A stretch of DNA of 7,333 nucleotides, taken from NCBI GenBank assembly GCA_021778785.1, contig JAJYBX010000092.1, forward strand, positions 1 to 7,333, written 5' to 3'. Numbering within the stretch: position 1 is the stretch's first letter; each line of letters begins with the position of its first letter. Positions 1 through 5,064 of this stretch are shown here, piece by piece. This DNA comes from Acidobacteriota bacterium. GTDB lineage: Bacteria; Acidobacteriota; Holophagae; Holophagales; Holophagaceae. A program made the translations under genes and the position numbers. Below the pieces are notes generated by a model, which saw only the letters and a list, made by a program, of their open reading frames with translations, had not been told where the DNA came from and did not search any database.

Positions 1-2
1 TT

Positions 3-104
3 CCGGCCATCTACCCCACCACGTACGCCGAGGACGCCCGCTACCTGGCCGCCCATCGCCGCCACCAGGGCCACCTCGCCTGGAAGGCGGCCCGGGGGCA
101 TTAA
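3..104 (+). CDS. C-terminal end of an unrecognised protein (5' end outside window)
   Basis: An open plus-strand frame enters from the left edge and gives 33 codons before TAA at 102-104. Nearly every codon ends in G or C, as expected for a real gene in this genome; the other forward frames lack that bias, which is why I accept so short a fragment. The tail is rich in Ala, Arg, His and Tyr (it contains YAEDARYLAAHRRHQGH) and ends in WKAARGH. I see no catalytic motif or membrane segment and do not recognise the family. The stop codon is also the left copy of the TAA that flanks the element at 105-416. Before that insertion this gene probably lay about 9 nt upstream of the sixA-type gene and may have been co-transcribed with it. 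Confidence 0.6.
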   Translation, partial: PAIYPTTYAEDARYLAAHRRHQGHLAWKAARGH

Positions 105-123
105 GAGTGCCTAACAAAACCCC
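104..123 (+). repeat. Left terminal inverted repeat of the 312-bp element
   Basis: Twenty bases pair perfectly with 398-417. The first base, A104, belongs to the flanking TAA, so the element's own repeat is most likely 19 bp starting at G105. Beyond 123 the complementarity becomes patchy (GGGGCC and GCGAG against the CTCGCGTGGCC stretch near 383-393). Confidence 0.85.
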
Positions 124-134
124 GACGGGGCCGC

Positions 135-276
135 GAGAAAGCCAGGTGGGATGCACCGCAGATGTCTTTATGTCTCGTGTATCGCCGGAGGCGATACCGA
201 GAGGGAAGGGCCCGCAGGGCGATGCGGGACATCGTTCAAGGGCCCTGACGCCGCGGGGCGCCCACCTGGCTTTCTC
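135..276. repeat. Internal 16-bp perfect inverted repeat enclosing hairpins
   Basis: GAGAAAGCCAGGTGGG at 135-150 is exactly complementary to 261-276. Enclosed are a hairpin at 174-201 (12 bp with one bulged T, loop GGA), a possible GGGCCC pairing of 208-213 with 240-245, and a 5-bp hairpin at 220-234. As RNA this half of the element would make one branched arm closed by the 16-bp helix. Confidence 0.8.
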
Positions 277-283
277 CCTCCGG

Positions 284-386
284 GCGAGGGCCGGCGGGTG
301 TCGCGATGCCGCGTCACGCTCGTCGCGCGTAGTACCCGCTACGCGTCTTCTCGCGTTCCTCGCCTCGCTCGCCCGGCGGCCCTCGC
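284..386. repeat. Second internal inverted repeat of the element (14 of 15 pairs)
   Basis: Positions 284-298 (GCGAGGGCCGGCGGG) pair with 372-386 at 14 of 15 positions; the exception is G294. An overlapping alternative pairs 281-288 with 368-375. Inside lies a 7-bp hairpin, CGCGTAG at 326-332 with CTACGCG at 339-345. Together with the 135-276 arm and the terminal repeats, this gives two large arms closed by one terminal stem. Confidence 0.7.
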
Positions 387-397
387 GTGGCCTTGTG

Positions 398-417
398 GGG
401 GTTTTGTTAGGCACTCT
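398..417 (-). repeat. Right terminal inverted repeat of the 312-bp element
   Basis: This is the reverse complement of 104-123 with no mismatch. It ends 11 nt before the ATG of the sixA-type gene, so the element forms almost the entire upstream region of that gene. Confidence 0.85.
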
Positions 418-428
418 AAGATCGGGGC

Positions 429-917
429 ATGTCCGCGACCCTGCTCCTCATCCGCCACGGCCTCGCCGAGGATCCCCACGCCGGCCAGCGGGACGCGGAC
501 CGGGCCCTCACGCCCGAGGGCTGGTCGAAGACCCGGGCCGCCATGCGGGGCCTCGTGGCCCGGGGCCACCTCCCCACCCGGGGCGTGACCAGCCCCTACC
601 GGCGGGCCGTCGAGACCATGGCCTGCCTGCAGGAGGCCGCGGGCCGCGCCTTCCCGGTGGAGGCCTGGGAGGGGCTGGTCCCCCATGGCGATCCCGGCGC
701 AGCCGATCTCTGGCTGCGGAGCCTCATGGCGGAACTCGGCCAGGACGATGTGCTGGCCCTCACCAGCCACCAGCCCCTCCTGGGGGATCTGGCCTTCCAG
801 CTCACAGGCCGGAGCCAGGAGGTGAAGAAGGCCAGCTGCACGGTGATCCGCTGGGCCTCCGGCCTCTGGTCCTTCGAGCGGCACCTCACTCCGTCGGAAC
901 TCCGGAGCGGCGCGTGA
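429..917 (+). CDS. sixA: SixA-type phosphohistidine phosphatase (histidine phosphatase superfamily)
   Basis: The 162-residue protein has the compact SixA size. The N-terminal LLIRHG motif places the catalytic His at residue 10, followed by DADRALTPEGW (residues 22-32), the phosphate-pocket segment TSPYRRAVET (54-63), the SixA-like VPHGDP stretch (84-89), and the second active-site His in TSHQPLLGDL (H114). Enzymes of this family remove phosphate from histidine; E. coli SixA acts on phosphorelay or PTS phosphohistidine proteins. The substrate here cannot be read from sequence and no histidine kinase is adjacent. It is probably cytoplasmic, with no signal peptide. The ATG at 429 is preceded by GGGG only one base away, so the ribosome site is not convincing, but the RHG motif position fixes the start. 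The stop overlaps the start of the next gene, which suggests translational coupling. Upstream is the 312-bp element. Confidence 0.87.
   Translation: MSATLLLIRHGLAEDPHAGQRDADRALTPEGWSKTRAAMRGLVARGHLPTRGVTSPYRRAVETMACLQEAAGRAFPVEAWEGLVPHGDPGAADLWLRSLMAELGQDDVLALTSHQPLLGDLAFQLTGRSQEVKKASCTVIRWASGLWSFERHLTPSELRSGA
904..917 (+). promoter_or_regulatory. Ribosome binding site and GTGA stop-start overlap
   Basis: GGAG (904-907) lies inside the last sixA codons, 6 nt before the GTG start of the hydrolase. GTG (914-916) shares two bases with the sixA TGA (915-917). This arrangement decides the hydrolase start and suggests coupled translation. Confidence 0.75.
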
Positions 918-1747
918 GACCCGCGCCCACCCACGTCACGCTGGCCTCGGGCCTCCGCCTCCACTACCGCGTGCAGGGACCGCCCGAGGCGCCCTGGATG
1001 GTCCTGCTGAACGGGCTGCTGTCGGACACGACCATGTGGGCGGGCGCGCTGCCGGGCCTGACGCAGCGGTTCCGGGTCCTCACCTTCGACAGCCGCGGCC
1101 AGGGCAAGTCCGACGCCCCGGGGGAGGGGCCCTACCTCACCGCCGATCTGGCCGAGGACGCCTGGGAGCTCTTCCAGGCCCTCGGCGTGGCCCATCCCTG
1201 GCTGGTGGGCCTCTCCAACGGCAGCGCCCTGAGCCTGGAACTCCTCACCCGGCATCCGGGCGCCTTCGCGGGGGCGGTGCTCACCAGCGCCATGCCCCGC
1301 ATCGACTTCGCCATGGCCCTCAAGGTCGAGCAGTGGGCCCGGTGCCTGGAGCTGGGCGGTCCCCTCTTCCAGTTCGACGCCGTGGCGCCCTTCCTGTGGG
1401 GCGACGGCTTCCTGGAGGCCCGCCATGGCGTGCTGCGGGCCTACCACCAGGTGGTCACGGGTGGGGAGAAGCCCCTGCACGGCAACCTCCACCAGATCCG
1501 GGGGACCCTCGGCTGGGACATCCGGGACCGCCTGGGCGCCATCGAGGCGCCGGTGCTTCTCCTTTGCGGCGCGGAGGATCTGTTGACGCCGCCCTGGAAA
1601 TGCCTGGTCACAGCCCAGGGCATCCCCGGCGCCCGCTTCGAGGTGGTACCTGAAGTGGGTCATGCTTACCCGGTTGAGGATCCCAAGGGATTTGTAATGC
1701 GGGTATTGGAATTCGCTTGTAAGGAACCCGCTGGAATTGGCCGATAA
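914..1747 (+). CDS. Alpha/beta-fold hydrolase
   Basis: This 277-residue protein has the classical alpha/beta hydrolase motifs. An oxyanion-hole region lies at LLNGLLSDTTMW (31-42), followed by FDSRGQGKSD (58-67), the nucleophile elbow GLSNGS with Ser101, the acid in LCGAEDLLTPP (Asp222), and the catalytic His in EVGHAYPVEDP (His250). The layout resembles 3-oxoadipate enol-lactonase (PcaD)-like and small-ester hydrolases, but no aromatic-degradation genes are near and the substrate is unknown. I chose GTG at 914 because GGAG at 904-907 sits 6 nt upstream, the GTG overlaps the sixA TGA (GTGA), and the hydrolase fold begins directly after it. The frame stays open far upstream through the 312-bp element, but that part is not coding. 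The last 20-30 codons are AT-richer than the rest and contain part of a candidate rho promoter. Confidence 0.88.
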   Translation: MRPAPTHVTLASGLRLHYRVQGPPEAPWMVLLNGLLSDTTMWAGALPGLTQRFRVLTFDSRGQGKSDAPGEGPYLTADLAEDAWELFQALGVAHPWLVGLSNGSALSLELLTRHPGAFAGAVLTSAMPRIDFAMALKVEQWARCLELGGPLFQFDAVAPFLWGDGFLEARHGVLRAYHQVVTGGEKPLHGNLHQIRGTLGWDIRDRLGAIEAPVLLLCGAEDLLTPPWKCLVTAQGIPGARFEVVPEVGHAYPVEDPKGFVMRVLEFACKEPAGIGR

Positions 1748-1788
1748 GTAAATCCGACCTATCATGTCAGCATTCCCGAGCCAATTCC
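1733..1788. repeat. 9-bp inverted repeat flanking the candidate rho promoter
   Basis: GGAATTGGC (1733-1741) is exactly complementary to GCCAATTCC (1780-1788), 38 bases apart. One arm overlaps the -35 box and the other lies just downstream of the predicted transcription start. It could be a pair of operator half-sites or chance; the left arm would not be in the transcript starting near 1772, so it is not a leader hairpin for that transcript. Confidence 0.4.
1737..1765 (+). promoter_or_regulatory. Candidate sigma70 promoter for rho
   Basis: TTGGCC at 1737-1742 (4 of 6 to TTGACA) and TATCAT at 1760-1765 (5 of 6 to TATAAT) are separated by exactly 17 bp, in a locally AT-rich stretch (29 of 60 G+C at 1681-1740 and 31 of 60 at 1741-1800). 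The predicted start near 1772 leaves a leader of about 42 nt before the rho ATG. The -35 box overlaps the last hydrolase codons and the left arm of an inverted repeat at 1733-1741 / 1780-1788. Confidence 0.55.
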
Positions 1789-1803
1789 GACTCGCCCGAT
1801 CCC

Positions 1804-1809
1804 GAGGTG
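1804..1809 (+). promoter_or_regulatory. Ribosome binding site of rho
   Basis: GAGGTG is followed by CCCC and then ATG at 1814. It is one of the clearer Shine-Dalgarno matches in the window and fixes the rho start. Confidence 0.65.
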
Positions 1810-1813
1810 CCCC

Positions 1814-3106
1814 ATGGCCACCCAGCCTGCGCCGCCGGTCGCCCTGAGCCTTCAGGAGCTCAAGGAGCTCTCCATCGGGAAGCTCGCCGATCTCGCCAAG
1901 GAGCTCCAGGTCGAGAACCCGCTCTCCATGCGCAAGCAGGAGCTGGTGTTCCGCGTGCTCCAGGCCCAGGCCGAGCGCGAGGGCCAGTTCTTCGCGGAAG
2001 GCGTCCTGGAGGTGCTGCCGGAGGGCTTCGGCTTCCTCCGCAGCCCCGACCAGAACTACCTCGCCGGGGCCGAGGACATCTACATCAGCCCCAGCCAGAT
2101 CCGGAAGTTCAACCTGCGCACCGGCGACACCCTGTCCGGCATGATCCGCGCCCCCAAGGAGGGCGAGAAGTTCTTCGCCATGCTCCGCGTGGACGCGGTC
2201 AACTTCGATCCGCCGACCATGGCCCGGGAACGGCTCCACTTCGACGACCTCATCCCCCTCTACCCCAAGCACCACCTGCGCATGGAGCGCGACACCCAGG
2301 AGCTGAGCACCCGGGTCATGGACCTGATGACGCCCCTGGGCAAGGGCCAGCGCGCCCTCATCGTGGCCCCGCCGCGCACGGGCAAGACCGTGCTGCTGCA
2401 GAACATCGCCAACTCCATCACCGCCAACCACCCGGAGGTGTTCCTCATCGTGCTGCTCATCGACGAGCGGCCCGAGGAGGTCACGGACATGGAGCGCAGC
2501 GTGAAGGGCGAGGTGGTCTCCAGCACCTTCGACGAGCCGGCCACGCGCCACGTCCAGGTGGCCGAGATGGTCATCGAGAAGGCCAAGCGGCTGGTGGAGC
2601 ACAAGAAGGACGTGGTGATCCTGCTGGACTCCATCACGCGCCTGGCGCGGGCCTACAACACCGTGGTGCCGCCCAGCGGGAAGGTGCTCTCCGGTGGCGT
2701 GGACAGCAACGCCCTGCAGCGGCCCAAGCGCTTTTTCGGCGCGGCCCGCAACATCGAGGGCGGCGGCTCCCTCACCATCGTGGCCACGGCCCTCATCGAG
2801 ACCGGCAGCCGCATGGACGACGTGATCTTCGAGGAGTTCAAGGGCACCGGCAACAGCGAGATCGTGCTGGACCGCAAGCTCTCCGACAAGCGCATCTTCC
2901 CCGCCATGGACATCCAGAAATCCGGCACCCGCAAGGAGGATCTCCTCATCGAACCCGCCAAGCTGGCCAAGATCTGGGTGCTCCGCAAGGTCCTCAGCGC
3001 CAGTGGCCCCAGCGAGAGCATGGAACTGCTCGTGGACCGCCTCGGCAAGGCCAAGACCAACGACGAGTTCCTGGCCAATCTGCAGGAGCCGCCGGCGCGG
3101 CGGTAG
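1814..3106 (+). CDS. rho: Transcription termination factor Rho
   Basis: Rho is a hexameric RNA-dependent ATPase that loads on C-rich nascent RNA and releases RNA polymerase. The 430-residue protein matches the usual compact Rho (E. coli 419). In order: N-terminal helical Rho_N domain (about 11-53); cold-shock-like RNA-binding domain with GFGFLR (71-76); Walker A PPRTGKT (186-192, Lys191); [10 protein letters not shown] (217-226, with the catalytic Glu at 218); Walker [11 protein letters not shown] (267-276, Asp272); the Q-loop region [20 protein letters not shown] (284-303); the R-loop KGTGNSE (343-349); and the arginine finger in SGTRKE (Arg373). There is no long charged insertion between the RNA-binding domain and the motor, unlike actinobacterial or Bacteroidota Rho. 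All catalytic elements are intact. It is likely transcribed from its own promoter at the end of the hydrolase gene; its C-rich leader could allow autoregulation. Confidence 0.98.
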   Translation: MATQPAPPVALSLQELKELSIGKLADLAKELQVENPLSMRKQELVFRVLQAQAEREGQFFAEGVLEVLPEGFGFLRSPDQNYLAGAEDIYISPSQIRKFNLRTGDTLSGMIRAPKEGEKFFAMLRVDAVNFDPPTMARERLHFDDLIPLYPKHHLRMERDTQELSTRVMDLMTPLGKGQRALIVAPPRTGKTVLLQNIANSITANHPEVFLIVLLIDERPEEVTDMERSVKGEVVSSTFDEPATRHVQVAEMVIEKAKRLVEHKKDVVILLDSITRLARAYNTVVPPSGKVLSGGVDSNALQRPKRFFGAARNIEGGGSLTIVATALIETGSRMDDVIFEEFKGTGNSEIVLDRKLSDKRIFPAMDIQKSGTRKEDLLIEPAKLAKIWVLRKVLSASGPSESMELLVDRLGKAKTNDEFLANLQEPPARR

Positions 3107-3114
3107 CCATACGA

Positions 3115-3157
3115 CGCCCCATCTGGCGCGGTAAAGGCGGCATCAGATGGGATGGCG
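3115..3157 (+). terminator. Stem-loop after rho, possible transcript end
   Basis: CCATCTG (3119-3125) pairs with CAGATGG (3144-3150), and CGCC (3115-3118) pairs with GGCG (3154-3157) across a 3-nt bulge, giving 11 pairs around an 18-nt loop. It begins 8 nt after the rho stop. No T-run follows directly (a pyrimidine-rich TTCCTTTT lies at 3164-3171), so it may be a 3'-end stabilising stem or a weak terminator and not a classical intrinsic one. Confidence 0.42.
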
Positions 3158-3233
3158 ATCGGGTTCCTTTTCAAGGGCCTTCTGGTTCTGGCCGATGAAT
3201 GGATTGGGTGTTAAGCCTATTTGAAGCAATCCT

Positions 3234-3257
3234 GCCTATGGGCTCAGCACCCATGGC
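3234..3257 (+). other. Hairpin in the leader of the diguanylate cyclase gene
   Basis: GCC-ATGGG (3234-3242, with bulged T3237) pairs with CCCATGGC (3250-3257) around a 7-nt loop, giving 8 pairs. It ends 9 nt before ATG 3267. No known riboswitch consensus, including the c-di-GMP GEMM types, is recognisable here. Confidence 0.4.
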
Positions 3258-3266
3258 TGGAATCAA

Positions 3267-4979
3267 ATGGGGAGCGCCCCAACTTCCTTGGGCCTTTTGA
3301 AATTGGCAGAGGACATGTACCCATCTCCGAGGCTGCGCCACCTGTTCCTGAGCTATGCCCTCCCAATACTCCTTGTGGTCGTGGCCGCCCTGCTTCGGAT
3401 ATGGCCCTTACACCAGGTGGGAACGGACCTAGCGTGGGCCACCTTCTATCCGGCGGTGGTGGTCGCTGCTCTGTACGGAGGACTTGTCGCCGGCTTATTG
3501 GCCACGGCGCTGTCCTGTCTGACGGTCCTGTTCTGTTGGCCGCTCCTCGTCGCGCAACCGTTCATCACGAGTCCCACCGACTATCTGCGCTTGGCTGTTT
3601 TTGTCATTGTTGGAACGATCGTTTCCAGAATGACGGAATCCACGCGCCGTGCCAAAGCGCATTCCATCAAGTCGACCCAGGCTCTAGCTGAGAGCGAGCA
3701 CTTCCTCAAAACCATCGCCAACTCCCTGCCCGGGCTGATCGCCTATTGGGACAAGGATTTGCGCTGCCGTTTCGCCAACCACTCATTCCTGGATTGGTTC
3801 GGCAAGGCGCCTGAGGCCATGATTGGGAACTCCATACAGGAATTCATGGGAGAGCATCTCTTCTCCCTTAATGAGCCCTTTATTCGTGGCGCCTTGAAGG
3901 GTGAAAAACAACAATTTGAGCGAACCCTTACCAAGATCGACGGAAGCATTGGTTATACGCTGGCCAACTATGTCCCAGACATTACCGCCAGTGGTGACGT
4001 CGCAGGTTTTTTCGTCCTGGTGAGCGAAGTGACGCTCCTCAAGGAAGCGGAGGCCAAACTTCAATTGTCCGCCAGCGTCTTTCACAACACTGTCGAGGGC
4101 ATCCTTGTCACCGATGCCGACTTGGTCATCCTATCCGTGAATCCTGCCTTTACCCAAATCACAGGTTATCGCGCAGAAGAGGCCATCGGGAAGACGCCGC
4201 GGATCCTCAAATCCAAGCATCACGACCAGGCTTTCTACGCCGCGATGTGGCGCGATATCGATGCCACCGGCCATTGGCAGGGGGAAATTTGGAATCGTCG
4301 CAAGGATGGTGAAGTCTACCTGGAGTGGCTGACGATCACGAAAATTCACAGTTCGATCGGCGAGCCGATACAGTACGTTTCGGTCTTCAACGACATCACC
4401 AAATCCCGGTACAACGACGAAAGAATTAAACATTTGGCCTTCCACGACGCCTTGACCGACTTGCCCAATCGCTCCCTGCTGATGGACCGGCTCGACCACC
4501 AAATTGCCAAGGCCGAGCGGGGCAAGAGTGGCCTGGCCGTGATGTTCCTTGATCTGGACCGATTCAAAGTCGTCAATGACACCCTTGGGCACGAGATTGG
4601 TGATGACCTGCTGAGAGCCGTGGCACAGAAACTCCAGGCCCAGGTACGACAGTCGGACACCGTCTCGCGGCTGGGTGGCGACGAGTTCATCATCCTGCTC
4701 GACAGCCCTGCCAACGATGAGGAGGTGGCCTACATTGCCGGCCGGGTCCTCACCGCCATCAACGAGCCCATGGAATTTCGGGGCAGGGCGGCCCAGGTCG
4801 GGGCCTCCATCGGCATTGCCATGTTCCCTCGCGACGGGAACACACCCGTCGAACTGATGAAACGGGCTGACGCAGCCATGTATGCCGTCAAGGAAAGTGG
4901 ACGGAATACCTACCGTTTCTTCAAGCCGCCCACGGATGAGGGGGACATGGGAGGTCCTCCGGCCATGTCCCGGACGTGA
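3267..4979 (+). CDS. Membrane-bound PAS-PAS-GGDEF diguanylate cyclase
   Basis: The 570-residue protein should convert two GTP to cyclic di-GMP. Residues about 26-120 form four hydrophobic segments with a TFYPAVVVAALYGGLVAGLLA-like signature, resembling the DUF4118/KdpD-type membrane region. PAS 1 spans about 142-258 and PAS 2 about 266-380 (ILVTDADLVILSVNPAF, ITGYRAEEAIGKTPRILKS). The GGDEF domain runs from about 388 to 552: FLDLDRFKVVND (metal Asp429), GGDEF at 470-474, and RQSD at 461-464 exactly five residues upstream, an intact inhibitory I-site. It therefore looks active and feedback-inhibited. There is no EAL domain, although similar PAS modules often precede GGDEF-EAL. The start is uncertain: ATG 3315 would give a 554-residue protein with all domains, and neither start has a good ribosome site. 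The gene is partly much lower in GC than its neighbours (26 of 60 at 3901-3960 against 42 of 60 in rho at 2461-2520), which suggests later acquisition. The input signal is unknown. Confidence 0.9.
   Translation: MGSAPTSLGLLKLAEDMYPSPRLRHLFLSYALPILLVVVAALLRIWPLHQVGTDLAWATFYPAVVVAALYGGLVAGLLATALSCLTVLFCWPLLVAQPFITSPTDYLRLAVFVIVGTIVSRMTESTRRAKAHSIKSTQALAESEHFLKTIANSLPGLIAYWDKDLRCRFANHSFLDWFGKAPEAMIGNSIQEFMGEHLFSLNEPFIRGALKGEKQQFERTLTKIDGSIGYTLANYVPDITASGDVAGFFVLVSEVTLLKEAEAKLQLSASVFHNTVEGILVTDADLVILSVNPAFTQITGYRAEEAIGKTPRILKSKHHDQAFYAAMWRDIDATGHWQGEIWNRRKDGEVYLEWLTITKIHSSIGEPIQYVSVFNDITKSRYNDERIKHLAFHDALTDLPNRSLLMDRLDHQIAKAERGKSGLAVMFLDLDRFKVVNDTLGHEIGDDLLRAVAQKLQAQVRQSDTVSRLGGDEFIILLDSPANDEEVAYIAGRVLTAINEPMEFRGRAAQVGASIGIAMFPRDGNTPVELMKRADAAMYAVKESGRNTYRFFKPPTDEGDMGGPPAMSRT
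4942..4971 (+). other. Strong hairpin in the last codons of the diguanylate cyclase gene
   Basis: GGGACATGG (4942-4950) pairs perfectly with CCATGTCCC (4963-4971), and GAG/CTC can add three inner pairs. It ends 5 nt before the TGA at 4977. No T-run follows, so I do not call it an intrinsic terminator; it may protect the 3' end or slow the ribosome. Confidence 0.5.
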
Positions 4980-5064
4980 GGCCGCCCACGCCCCTGCCCT
5001 GAATTTGGCTGCGGCCCCCCTTCAAAGCCCCTGGCTACACTGGAAGGTCGCAAGCGAGCGCCAT

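Larger units (their letters stand above)
105..416. mobile_element. MITE-like non-autonomous insertion, 312 bp, with terminal inverted repeats
   Basis: The ends are exact inverted copies: GAGTGCCTAACAAAACCCC at 105-123 and its reverse complement at 398-416. The complementarity runs one base further (A104/T417), giving 20 bp. TAA occurs directly outside both ends (102-104 and 417-419) and reads as a 3-bp target duplication. The interior has no convincing gene: codon bias is absent in all frames and the open frames are by-products of high GC. It is filled with further inverted repeats (135-150 with 261-276; 284-298 with 372-386; local hairpins). Termini beginning GAG with an AAAACC run, plus a TNA-type 3-bp duplication, resemble some IS5-family groups such as IS1031; that link is from memory and is an inference. 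An alternative is a palindromic structured intergenic repeat that is not mobile. No transposase lies in the window. Confidence 0.72.

Noticed and set aside
186..192. Arg in place of the E. coli Lys in the Rho P-loop (PPRTGKT; numbers are Rho residues) as a sign of altered function or bicyclomycin response
   Set aside because: As I recall, this P-loop version is found in Rho from many other phyla; the catalytic Lys and Thr are kept, so it is ordinary variation.
105..416. CRISPR array or transposase gene in the gene-free stretch
   Set aside because: There are no regularly spaced direct repeats and no transposase motif; the repeats are inverted and nested.
107..1747. A 546-codon open frame running from the 312-bp element through to the hydrolase
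   Set aside because: Only the part from GTG 914 has hydrolase motifs and coding bias. The upstream part runs through inverted repeats and through sixA in another frame, and reads as Pro/Arg/Gly-rich low-complexity protein typical of a GC-rich shadow.
596..2602. A 668-codon minus-strand open frame antisense to sixA, the hydrolase and rho
   Set aside because: It mirrors the codon bias of well-supported plus-strand genes and yields a His/Ala/Gly/Glu-rich sequence with no domain. Long antisense frames are expected at this GC content.
3107..3266. c-di-GMP riboswitch or clear promoter upstream of the diguanylate cyclase
   Set aside because: No GEMM consensus segments are present. TTGAAG (3221-3226) and TTGGGT (3204-3209) resemble -35 boxes, but no acceptable -10 lies at the right distance.
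4980..5064. Promoter and terminator between the diguanylate cyclase and dus
   Set aside because: GGCCGC (4980-4985) and GCGGCC (5011-5016) pair, but with a 25-nt loop and no T-run. TACACT (5036-5041) is only a 4 of 6 match to a -10 box and has no -35 at proper spacing.
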